Source: Paulinella micropora (Eukaryota; Cercozoa; Imbricatea; Euglyphida; Paulinellidae). Taken from it: 64,000 bases of DNA. The notes under the pieces were generated by a model, which was given only the letters and a program-made list of their open reading frames with translations, was not told the DNA's origin and searched no databases. This document shows positions 11,104 to 20,575 of the stretch, in pieces; within the stretch, counting starts at the first letter, position 1; the number at the start of each line of letters is the position of its first letter. The stretch covers positions 43,501 through 107,500 of the forward strand of contig WBZZ01006556.1 in NCBI GenBank assembly GCA_019918135.1, given 5' to 3'. The position numbers and the translations under genes are program-made.

Positions 11104-14029
11104 GCTTTTTTTTCTGTTCTTGCGCAGAACGGTACAAAAGGAGAATTCGAGGATATTTGTGTGTGTGTTTTTCTTTTTTTTATTTTGCTAAGATTCGGGT
11201 CGTAGGTTCTGGAGTTCCAAAACAAATGTCTTGGTCCATCGCTGGCTTTATTAAAAAAAAAGAACATAGACCACTTCTAGCCGCCGAAGCACTCAGCTCC
11301 ATCCCCCTTTTTCTGCACCCGCAATATCTGGCAGCCGGGGCGGCCCCCCCGAGAAAAGGAGAGATACTTAGAAAGCCCCGCACCTTTTCAGTGCCTTCCA
11401 ATGTAAGACCGTCGAGCTTTAATTCAGCGCATTCTTTTTCGCACTCTCATGGCGCCCCTACTCCCCCCCCCTTCCCTCCCGCTCCCGATTTCCCCTTCCC
11501 CTGCTCCTTGAGCCCCCCGGGCTCAGGGGGCTCAGAGGGAGGGAGGAAAGAAAGGGGGAGGGGGGGGGAGGGGGCGCCCCCCCCCATAGCACATTGACCA
11601 CCGCCCATCCATTCGCGCAGGGTCGTGCTGGAGCACGGTCCTCCGCTCCTAGTTTTCAGTACTCAAGTGTAGGACCGTCGAGTGGGCCGGATGCTGCGGC
11701 AGCCTGAGAGTGCCGTTGCAAGTGTCAAGTGTAAGACTTTGTCGAGTTTTAATCCAGCGTAGACTTTTTTTGCACTTTCTTGGCGCCCTACTCCCCCTAC
11801 CCTCTCCTGCCTCTTCTTCTCTCCCCTCTACTCCATCCCCCCCCCCTAGCCCGGGGGGCTCAAGGGAGGGGAAGGGGCGCGCTTTGCCGGTGGCGCAGAA
11901 GCTACAAACAAAATAAATACATGCAACGCCTCCACTAACCCTTTCCCCCCTATGCCGGGCGCCTTTCCCCCTTCCCTCTTACTGACGGGGGGGGGGGAAG
12001 ATAGATTAAATCCTCCCCGGCCCCTTCTCCTCTTAGTTTTCAGTGCCAAGATTACAACTTTGTCACGGATTTTTTTTGCGCTGATTTTTGTACACCGGCA
12101 AAGCGTGCCCCCCTTCTTCCCTTCCCCCGTCTGTTCCCTTTGTTGTCGGACAAAAAAATTTTTTTTTTCTTCCTCTTTTCATATTTGTCTGACCTTGCGC
12201 ACGGTGGCTGAGCTATGACACGGACAGGACGCCGTCGGGGGTATTGAGGCCCTTGTCCTTCTAGCACATTGACCACCGCCCATCCATCCGCCACAGGGTC
12301 GTGCTGGAAGCACGGTGCCCCTGAGTGTAAGACCGTCAAGCTTTAATTCAACGTATTCTTTTTCGCACTCTCTTGGCGCGCGAGTAGAGCACAGACGGTG
12401 CCGGCCAGGGTTCTAACATAGGCTACCGCAGCGACATGACGTAGGCCGGATGCTGCGGCAGCCTGAGGGGTGCCGTTGCAAATGTCAGGTGCAATGCCTT
12501 GTCGAGCTTTAATTCAGCGTGAATTCTCTCCATCTCCTAATTCTCAGTGTCAAGTGTAAGACTTTGTCGAGTTTTAATTCAGCGTGGACTTTTCTTGTAC
12601 ACCGGCGAAGCGCGCCCCTCTACTCCATCCCCCCCCCCCCCTCTGTATCCAGAAATCCTTTCTGCCAACCTCCCCTGAGCCCAGGGGGCTCAAGGAGCAG
12701 GGGGAGGGGAAGGGCGCAGAAGCTAAAAAAGAAATAAATACATAAAACGCCTCCACTAGGCCCCCACTCTCTTCCCTCGCCCGCTCCCCGTTCTCTCCTA
12801 GTTCTCAGCGCCAAGATTAAAAACTTTGTCTGGGATTTTTCTTATTATCTTTTTCTTGTATGTTCTTAGCGCGTCCCTGCCCCTCCTCTCCCGCTCCCGC
12901 TCCCGATTCTCAGACAGTGAGGGGGGGCGGGGGGGAAGCACATCCCGCCTCCTTCTTCCCCCCTTCCTCTTCCTCCCTCCCTCCCCCTCGTCTGTTCCCT
13001 TTGTTGTCGGGCAAAAAAAATTCTTTTCCTCTTTTCATATTTTCCTGACCCTGCGCACGGTGGCTGAGCCATGGCACGGACAGGACGCCGTCGGGGTAGT
13101 GAGGCTTTTGTCTTTCTAGCACATTGACCACCGTCATCCATCCGCGCGAGCACAGACGATGCCGGCTAAGGTTCTAGCATAGGCTACCGCAGCAACATGA
13201 CGTGGGCCGGATGCCGCGGCAGCCTGAGGGTGCCGTTGCAAGTGTCAAGTGTAATGCCTTGTCGAGTTTTAATTCAGCGTGATTTTTCTTGGCGCGCCCC
13301 TGCCCTCCCTTTCCCGCCTCCGCTCCCGATTCTCAGACAGTGAGGGGGGGCGGGGGGGAGGCACATCCCGCCCCCTTCTTGCCCCCTTTCTCTTCTTCCC
13401 TCCCCCTTCTTCCTTTCCGTCTGTTCCCTTTGTTGTCGGGCAAATTTTTTTTTCCTCTTTTCATATTTTTCTGACCTTGCGCACAGTGGCCGAGCCATGT
13501 CACGGACAGGACGCAGTCGGGGTGTTGAGGCTCTTGTCCCTCTAGCACATTGACCACCGCCCATCCATCCGCCGCAGGGTCGTGCTCGAGCACGGTGCGC
13601 AAGATCTGCGGAAATATCTGCTGGAATATGAAAAGTGGAAAATAAAATTTCTTCGGAACGCGTTTGCACGCGCAAACAAGGGACGAAGGGAGGGGGGGGG
13701 ATAGCAGGGGGACAAGGGGAACAGAGGGACGAGAGGGAGGACGGGGAGGGAGAGCACACCCCGCCCCTCCCTGTACACGTTCTCAGTGCGAAGACGAAAT
13801 TTTTTTCTTTCAGTAATTTTTTCTCGCGTGGTTTTTTCTTGTACACCGGCGAAGCGCCCCCCTACCCTCCCCTTTCCCTCTCCAGCTCCCGATCCTCAGA
13901 CGGGGGACTAGAAACAATCCTTGCTTCCTCTTCCTCTGCCTCTTCTTTCTCCCTTTTCTAATTCTCAGTGCCAAGTGTAAGACCGTCGGGCTTTACACAA
14001 AAAAAGTTTTCCACGCTTTCTTGGCGCGT
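11104..14029. repeat. Composite repeat field 2 (no intact genes)
   Basis: The same blocks as in field 1 recur here. The 3'-end motif lies near 11400, 11650, 11725, 12045, 12320, 12490, 12550, 12805, 13250, 13780 and 13970. The ACAAACAAAATAAATACATG block is near 11905. The TACACCGGCGAAGCG block is near 12090, 12597 and 13840. Kozak-ATG blocks lie at 12215, 13071 and 13497, and the GTTTGCACGCGCAAAC hairpin near 13665. The first 290 bases after the kinase-like gene (11104-11390) are unique but show no convincing gene. Confidence 0.8.
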
Positions 14030-14032
14030 TTT

Positions 14033-14491
14033 TCCCCTCCTCCCTCCCAAAACAATGTGGTCAATGTCGGCGCCGACGACTCTGCCGTTTGGGCTACCGG
14101 CCAAGGCACTGCGTCGGTCGCGCTCAAGAGCCTAGGTTCGTCCGTTGGCCTGGCTGCGTCTGACCATCTCGTTTTTGTGACCGACCGGAGTCCCCCCTGT
14201 GTAAAGGTGTTACGGCCAGGGGAGCCAACCTCGACGTCAGGTGAGTGGTTTTATGAATGGGGCAAACAGGGCTCAGCGCCTGGAGAATTTCGCAATCCCA
14301 TGGAAATAACGTACGGTAACAACCAGGTTTTTGTGCCGACACGTGCAATCACCGAGTGCAGGTCTTTCTTTCAAATGGGACACTGGTTACGCACTGGGGG
14401 ACTAGTGCCAAAAACAAGACCTTCTCGAGCTTTATACAAAAAATCTTTCTTTGCACCTCGGCACACCTCGCTTGACATTTCCATCGCCTAG
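14033..14491 (+). pseudogene. NHL-repeat beta-propeller fragment
   Basis: The open stretch has no ATG in a sensible place and sits between repeat blocks. Its middle looks like one and a half NHL blades: 'HLVFVTDRSPPCVKVLRPG' followed by 'EWGKQGSAPGEFRNPMEIT' and 'NNQVFV'. The pattern G-x-FVTD-x-V-V, then W-G-x-GSAPGEF-x-P, is characteristic of NHL propellers. The next blade degenerates after 'VFVPTRAITECRSFF' and the frame runs out into the shared 3'-end motif near 14500. I read it as the remains of a longer propeller gene. Confidence 0.5.
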
Positions 14492-15019
14492 CTTTCAGCG
14501 CCAAGTGTAAGACCGTCGAGCTTTAATTCAGCGTGACTTTTTTTGTACTTTCTTGGCGCCCCTGCTCCTCCTTCCCTGCCTCTCCCCTCTGCAAGGATAT
14601 GCGGGAATATCTGCGGGAATATGAAAAGTGGAAAGCAAAAATTCTTTTTGGAACGCGTTTGCACGCGCTCTGAGGAGGGACAAGGGGAGGGGGGGGGGAA
14701 TAAGCAGAGGACAAAGGTGAGAGGGGCGACGAAAGTGAGAGGGGCGACGAGAGTGAGAGGGGCGACGAGAGTGAGAGGGAGGGCTACAACAGGTCTTCCT
14801 CACGGCGGCCCAGCCTAGCGTCTGTGTGGGATTTTCTTTTTGCACAAGTAGATTTTGGCGTCAAATTGGCGCTTACGGCTGTTTCCCCGGGAAAGCTAAG
14901 ACGTACTGCCCGGCTGGACCCGCACAGTGGCCGAGCTATGGCACGGACAGGACGCCAAAATTAAAATCTGGTACAGGAATCGGCTTCTGTTATAAAAAAG
15001 AGAAGAAAGAAAAAAGAAA
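14492..15019. repeat. Repeat blocks between NHL relic and kinase relic
   Basis: It contains the 3'-end motif (about 14498-14535), the ATATGCGGGAATATCTGCGG and GTTTGCACGCGC blocks, a short tandem array of GAGAGGGGCGACGAGAGT (about 14718-14780), the duplicate of 5275-5440 and a truncated Kozak-ATG block at 14938. No gene is seen. Confidence 0.7.
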
Positions 15020-16206
15020 ATGAGCTCCGAGAAAAGACGCAACACACAACTAGAGGGCAACACTGCAAGCACACGCTCATCACAGACCAAGAAAAGAGCC
15101 GGTACTACTCCCCTCCGTGGTGTGCTACGCCCCGCCGCGGCTTTATGCGCGCTCCATCACCGGTTTGGCGGCGTGAAGGAATGCTTAGAGTACTTAAGAC
15201 CGCTAGCTAAGCCGGCCCGGAGGCCTGGAAATATCATGTTGGAGGCGCTGGACGACATATTGACAAAAAAACAATCGTCTGAGCTTGAGCCACGAACAGA
15301 TTGTGTACTCACGGTGCAGGACAGCAAACAGCAGGCACAACTGTCTGATACAGAGCCGGACTTGTACGTGGCTCAATGATGATGTCTTCCTCGCCTACCC
15401 AAAGGGCGCTAAAGTAGTCAGTGACCAGTGGCACGTCTTCAAAAGATTCGAAGATGAAGAGTCCCTGTTGGACGCGGCAGTACAAGCATATTTGCACACA
15501 ATCACGGAATTGGTGCCTGAGGTAGAACGCGTGTGGGTGGTCGACGACCCTGACCTAGAATCCGACTACTGGTTCTGCATGCCCTACGCCGGCAAACGCC
15601 CAAGCGAACACGCCAAGTTCCAGTCGTCGCTCGAGGCAACTGACGCCATTTGGGACAATTGGCTCAGGGACGTGAACAGTTTTTTGCGTGAGTTAGCGGA
15701 GGCCCGCATTCTGTACTGGGACATGGCGCGAGTGGAACCTGCTTCTGGACGACAAAGATCGGTTCCGACCCATCGACTTTGAACACCAACGCCTGGCGAT
15801 GCTGAGGTTTGAGCCGCAGCCCTCAGCAGACTTTAACAAAAACTGTCCCTACCTACAACACACACACAAAAGCCTGCAAAAGAAACCCGTGCGGGTCACT
15901 GACCTGCTTGATTTCTGTAACCGCGTGTGTGGCTGGGTCGTGTACAGTTGTTCCTGGATTAGGGTGCAGGAAAAGCAAAAGTCTAGGAGCGTACTTTTGA
16001 CCGCGCTCCCGCACGCCCGACTGAAAAAAGGCCTGCTAGGCTCTGGGACGCTCGCTGTGGGTGTACTTGGAACAAGCCAAGGCTCGGTGGTCACAAACCC
16101 TAAGCTTTTGGCACCCATTAGGAAGTTCTACCAAGGAAATCAAGTGGAAGAAGTCCCAATTATTCGAAACCGAGCTTTTGGTAGACGACAAACAAAGCTG
16201 TTTTAA
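15020..16206 (+). pseudogene. Decayed protein-kinase-like gene
   Basis: Three overlapping frames make one broken gene. It starts at the ATG at 15020 with a basic, NLS-like N-terminus (SSEKRRNTQ, TKKRAG). The frame changes near 15370-15385 into 'LNDDVFLAYPKGAKVV...', which has a kinase-like N-lobe and hinge (FCMPYAGKRPSEHA). It changes again at about 15732, inside the catalytic loop: 'ILYWDMA' is in one frame and 'WNLLLDDKDRFRPIDFEH' in the next. The second break is explained by one extra base. The pattern D-x3-N-LLLD then IDFE is that of a kinase active site. It resembles the 904-residue kinase-like protein at 38195-40909. Two independent frameshifts argue for real decay, but uncorrected sequencing indels would look the same. 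Confidence 0.6.
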
Positions 16207-16299
16207 ACTCCAAAAAATACGTTATGATTATTCTTTTAAGTCGAAGCCGTTTCCCCCTCCCTCGCCAGTTTGCGCTAATTATACCAGACACGACTGATG

Positions 16300-16890
16300 T
16301 TAATAAGAAAAAAGGCTGCCAAAGCCCAGCCATCCGTTGATGCCGTGCCACAGCAGGTCAATGTCTCGCCAGTACCGCGGCGGCAGCCAACGCTCCGCCC
16401 GCTCGCGCATGAAATCGGCGTTTCCTTGCCGGGCCAGCAGCTTGCCCGCGCAGCGTACCTTGTGGCTCGCCTTCTGCCACACGGCCTGGACCGTGGGGCC
16501 CCCCAAGGGCAGTTCCGCGCGGGCTGGGTCCAGCTTCAACCTATCGACGACGGCTTCTAACAGGAACGCCCGGGCCCTGACGGCCGGGTCCACAGTTCTT
16601 TCAAAATTGCGCCGCAGCGCGAGGTAGTTCTCCGTCAGTTTCTGGTCGACCGCCTCCTTCAGCGCCGGGTTTCTTGCGGCGTAGCATTTGTTCTTGTGCT
16701 CTGCCTTCCAGTGCCTTCTCTGGCACGTGCGGTCGCAATACAAGTGCAACTTGCAGCGCCCGCAAATGCCGAGCGGCTGATCTTCAGAGTCGGGGCGCCG
16801 GCACGCCGCGCACGCCAAGGTATCGAGCTCGGGCTCGGCGGCGGGCGCGACGACGACGTCGTCTGCTGCCCCGGCCTTGCCCCCCTCCAT
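16300..16890 (-). CDS. MYND zinc-finger protein
   Basis: The 196-residue product has a complete MYND finger near the N-terminus: C-x2-C (CAAC), C-x2-C (CGRC), YC-x3-C and H-x3-H-x3-C (residues about 28-70, ending 'HWKAEHKNKC'). MYND fingers bind proline-rich peptides and act in transcriptional repression or in SMYD-type methyltransferases. No SET domain follows; the remaining 125 residues are helical and basic with no family I recognise. The ATG at 16890 begins a short acidic and alanine-rich leader. The gene is divergent from the HNH gene across a G-rich intergenic segment. Confidence 0.8.
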   Translation of the reverse strand: MEGGKAGAADDVVVAPAAEPELDTLACAACRRPDSEDQPLGICGRCKLHLYCDRTCQRRHWKAEHKNKCYAARNPALKEAVDQKLTENYLALRRNFERTVDPAVRARAFLLEAVVDRLKLDPARAELPLGGPTVQAVWQKASHKVRCAGKLLARQGNADFMRERAERWLPPRYWRDIDLLWHGINGWLGFGSLFSY

Positions 16891-17133
16891 TGTTTTATCT
16901 AGGGGCCAGGCGAGAAAAACAAGAGAGTGGGGAGAAAGGAAAAACGGGGGGAGTAGGAAAACAGGGGGCGGGGGGGGGGGGGGGGGAAGGAGACGGAAGG
17001 TAAAGGGGAGAAGGAAGGTGAGAGGAGGGACGGGGGGGGGAGGAGAAAGGGGAAAGGGGAGTAAAAATATACAATCTCACCGCGTTCAGAATTCCAGTTA
17101 CCAGAAAAGAGGAACATAAGACCATCAAAGACG
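16891..17133. promoter_or_regulatory. Divergent promoter region, strongly G-rich
   Basis: This segment separates the MYND gene (minus) and the HNH gene (plus). It is dominated by purine-rich DNA with an uninterrupted G run of about 18 near 16970-16986 and further G4-G9 runs, so it could form G-quadruplexes on the + strand. An AAATATAC sequence near 17066-17073 could serve as a TATA box for the HNH gene, about 60 bases before its ATG. Confidence 0.4.
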
Positions 17134-18763
17134 ATGAACGACCAGCAGCCGCAACCTTTCGAAGCGCCTATCGCCAATTCCACTACATCGATGGCACCTG
17201 TCACCCAAGGTGGCAGCTCTGACCCAATCCATGTTTTAAACGAAAATGAAATACTCATGAAACTCGCACCAAAGGATTTCGCTAAAATCAGACGCGCCCC
17301 GGGCGAGTATTTTTGCATTGCAGACGCCATTTCTTTTTTTACCGAGTGCTCCGATGATTCGGCCAGAAAAAAGTGGTCCAGGGTGGCACAGAAGTCGGAG
17401 GGGAAACACAACCGGGAGTCGTTTCCCATAAAATTTTACGCATTTCTGCGCGGTTCAGCGCGGGCCGACGCACCTGTGCAAGAAGTTAAGGAGAAAGACG
17501 GGCGAGCTGTTGCTTGCACAAACCTTCAAGGGCTCTTGACTATTCTAAGTCAATTTGACCACCCGCGTTGCAAAGATCTGCAAGCGAAAATGACGGAATT
17601 GGCGTCGCGCGCAATGGTCGGTTTACCAATAGTATTAGATAGCACAGCACTCAAGCACCCGGCACCCTCCGAGACTATAAAGAAGCCTTCTGTTCGACGA
17701 AGCAAGCGCTCGCTTCCGCAAACTACAATCCAACATACCGCAAGCTCCGCCGAGGCTGCGGTAAGATTGCACAAATTAATATCAATCCTAACAAACCCTG
17801 ACCACCCACGCTCGAGGGAGCTTTGTACAGAGCTGATAGCTTTAGCGCTACTCACGACGACGGGCAACGCGGTGCTTGCAACAAAGCTCGCGACAGTTTT
17901 AGCATCGTCGCTCGGAATGGTAGGTGGGCCAAGTACAACCGAGCAACGGGCGCCGTCCACCGCCACCACCACCACCCAGCCCGCCCCAATCGAAAATACA
18001 CCAAGATTGGCCAAGCCCGCAGCCTTGCCTGTACCTGAGCATGAGCAGGTCACACAAAGCGAGCAGCCGCCAAGGCCTGTAGCAAAGCGCCCCAGGTTAT
18101 TGCCGCCGCAAGCTACAATGAAACAAACCCCAGGCTCCTCCAAACCAGCATTGCCTGAGACCGGCGGCGCCACTGCGCCCGAGCAATTGCAGCTAACATC
18201 GTCAGGGCTACAGGAGATCGACTGGGACGGCGGCGACATAACGCCTTCTAACGGCAAGCGGTACTTGGATAAAATAATTACAGAGATGCGCAAGATTCAT
18301 CCAGAGCACGAAATCGAGCCAGAGCCTGTGTATCTTGGTTTAATTAAGCCCTTGACCAACACCAAACGTTTTATGACAAGGGCACAGGTGCGTGCCTGGG
18401 TGATTGCACACCGTGATAGCATCTACTTCCGCGAATACTTCGACAAGAACGGCGTGCGCAAGGTCCCATTCCACATCGATCATATCATCCCGGATTCGTT
18501 GGGCGGAGGCGACCACCCGCGCAACTACGCGCTTATGCCAGAGGTCTTCAACCAGAAATTTGCGTCTTGGTGGATGCCAGCCAAGGCCCAATACATTGGT
18601 AACTTGTTCTCTTGTATACCTCTTTTTTTTCTATTTCAAAAGCTCAGACGTGCGTACGTGTGTTGTAGGTCGTACGAATACGCGCGCTGCAATTCTGTTT
18701 GCCAAGTACATAAAAAAGAAGTACACAAGGGAAATAACTTTGGATGATCTCGAGGAAATGTAG
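17134..18763 (+). CDS. HNH endonuclease with N-terminal shared domain (one intron)
   Basis: Coding sequence joins 17134-18598 to 18669-18763, giving 519 residues. The N-terminal domain (about 25-155) has the pattern LAPKDF-x5-PGEYFCIADAISFF and recurs in the protein at 28487-28963. A P/A/T-rich linker follows, with two related helices containing ILSQFDHPRCKDL and ILTNPDHPRSREL. The C-terminal HNH domain carries HIDHIIPDSLGGGDHPRN and a later N-x2-K, the expected metal-binding His and Asn. HNH enzymes cut DNA and often belong to selfish or defence elements; the target here is unknown. The ATG at 17134 is the first in frame. The intron removes an AT-rich tail and restores 'IGRTNTRAAILFAKYIKKK'. 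A decayed copy lies at 23.6-24.4 kb. Confidence 0.85.
18599..18668 (+). other. Spliceosomal intron in the HNH gene
   Basis: The intron is 70 nt with donor ATTG|GTAACT, a pyrimidine-rich stretch and acceptor TTGTAG|GTCG. Splicing is in phase 1 and continues a lysine-rich C-terminus to a TAG at 18761. The copy at 24248-24317 has the same length, the same donor and an equivalent TTTGTAG acceptor, and its downstream exon is also conserved at the protein level. Confidence 0.85.
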
Positions 18764-19304
18764 ATTTTTCTGACAAAAGTATTGGTACGGTGTTATACAA
18801 TACTGGCGGTTTCAGCCTCCCCCCTCTGAACTTCTAGCCCTTCCCCCGGAGGAAAAGGGAGGGAGGGGGGGGGAGAGGAAGGCAGGGTGCGCTTAAAAAA
18901 TGTACAAAAATTAATTAAAAAATCTCGACAAGGGAGAAAGGAAAGAGAGGGACCGCCCCCCCCCCCTTCTGCGGGCTCCAAAAAAAAAGTTTATCTATTT
19001 TTGCTCTTTATCTAAAGCCACAAATTTAACCTAGAGGGTAGTATGCGGGGCCTTTAAGGGGGGGGGGAATGTCGCTCCGTCCCCTGGTTTAGATGGAGGT
19101 CGAAAACTAGTCCAGGTAAATTTCTAACAACAACTTTAATAATGATTTGCTTGCCAGCCCCTAATTGTATTTTCATTTCTTCTGGCGAATGATATTGGTC
19201 AATGTCATCGTTCCATCAAGAGCCAATAAAACTGATATCTTATCTTTGTCAACCAGCTTTACCTTGTACCCTGGTGCAGTCTTACGAATGAGATGCCAGA
19301 CTGA
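18764..19304. other. Intergenic, no gene seen
   Basis: AT-rich and G/C-homopolymer stretches alternate. A TACAATACTGGCGGTTTCAGC segment near 18796 recurs after the HNH pseudogene near 24450 (ATAAGGTTTTGCGGTTTCAG), so the 3' flank was copied with the gene. From about 19160 the sequence becomes less repetitive and may be the eroded upstream part of the following fragment. Confidence 0.5.
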
Positions 19305-19793
19305 CAAGAAAGCATCGACCAGGAAGTCCGCGACTCATTGCGCTCCGGGCTGGCTGGCTTTGGCGACTCGACAATCAAGGATATGTTGATTACCCAAATG
19401 GAAAATCTGCTCAAGGTAAAGGACCAACTTATATCGGAGCAGGCGGCTCGAATTTCAGAGCAGGCGATTGTGTGCGCGCGACTCCCCCGTTGCAATCTCA
19501 ACAGCACCATGCTGCCCCTGTCGCACCTGTTCCTCTACCTAGTCGCGAAGAACGTCTGGGGGCACAGTGAAGAAATTGAGACAGAGCTGGAACTGGAAAC
19601 CGGAATAGATTTGTTTGGTCTTGCACAGTTCCGAAATAAGTTGGCCTTAGTTGCATGGTTTCAAGCCCTACACTCACCCCGGACGTTTGTAGGGGGGAGA
19701 AAGAAGATTTTGAAGAGGGTAATTTGCCAAAGTCTGAAAGTTAACAACATTAAAAAAATTGATCAAATGGTTTATGCTAAATCTTGCCTCTAA
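19305..19793 (+). pseudogene. Possible gene fragment with a coiled-coil segment
   Basis: A frame open from 19305 to 19793 has no upstream ATG; the first Met is in 'KDMLITQMENLL'. The early part looks coding: 'MENLLKVKDQLISEQAARISEQ' is a strong heptad-patterned helix like those that follow KilA-N/BRO-type domains in large DNA viruses. The rest has no recognisable family. Lack of a start and the eroded upstream region suggest a 5'-truncated relic. Confidence 0.3.
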
Positions 19794-20575
19794 ATTAAGT
19801 TTTGCAGCCAAGAAACACTGAGGCAGAACCGTTGCTTCTTCTCTCCCCTCTCTCTGACAAAGTTTTGATCTTGGCACTGAGAACTAAGAGAGGGAGAGGA
19901 AAGGGCAGGAGGGTGGGGGGGGGCAGGAGGGGGGAGGGGCGCCAAGAGAGTGCGATTTTTTTATTAAAGCTCGACAAAGGCACCCTGCTCCCCCCGGCTA
20001 ATTCATTTGTTTAATGGGCCAATCTCATACTAACGCGCAAAGTGCAAATGATCTTTCCCGCTTCAAAGAAAATTATATATGTGAAATAGGGCGGGGAGAG
20101 GGGAGAAGGCACTTCATCCCCGAACTCCGGGAGGGTGGCCAAGATCCCGACAAAGACAGACTATGCCAGCGGGGCTGAATACACACGCTAGCGCTGCTGC
20201 TACTCGGCGATACCTCGCGGGGTTTGGTGTTCAGCTGCCGCCCAAATTCGTCCCAAACAGCACCACAAGCACACTCTGCAGACTGTTCATCGCACTGGCA
20301 CCGATAACTAGGAAGAGAGAAGAGGCAGGGGAGGGACTTAGTTGAGGCGTTTCATATATTTTTTTGGTAACTTCTGCGCTCTTCCCCTTGCCCTTCCCTT
20401 GTTCTTTGAGCCCCCCCGGGCTCAGGGGGCTCAGAGGGAGGGAAGAAGAAAAAAAATGGGGGGGGGGCGCCCCCCCCCGCCTTTTCTCTCCCTCTCCCCC
20501 TTGTTTGTTCTTTCGAATTCTGGTCACCACATAAAGCGAGGTACTCCTGATTTAATAGGGAAAAGACTCTGCAAT
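19794..20575. other. Intergenic with gene-flank repeats
   Basis: It holds a copy of the common 3'-end motif (about 19853-19905, CTGACAAAGTTTTGATCTTG then GCACTGAGAACTAAGAGAG), in the orientation expected downstream of a plus-strand gene. It also holds a GGGCTCAGGGGGCTCAGAGG block near 20418 and a GGGGGGGGCGCCCCCCCC hairpin near 20460. No gene is seen. Confidence 0.55.

Noticed and set aside
14718-14780. Short tandem array considered as CRISPR
   Set aside because: Units of GAGAGGGGCGACGAGAGT are contiguous with no unique spacers.
1-15000. Dozens of 60-170-codon frames in the repeat fields
   Set aside because: They are open because purine- or pyrimidine-rich tracts lack stops; frames switch among copies of the same block. 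Only the Kozak-ATG block was kept as an observation.
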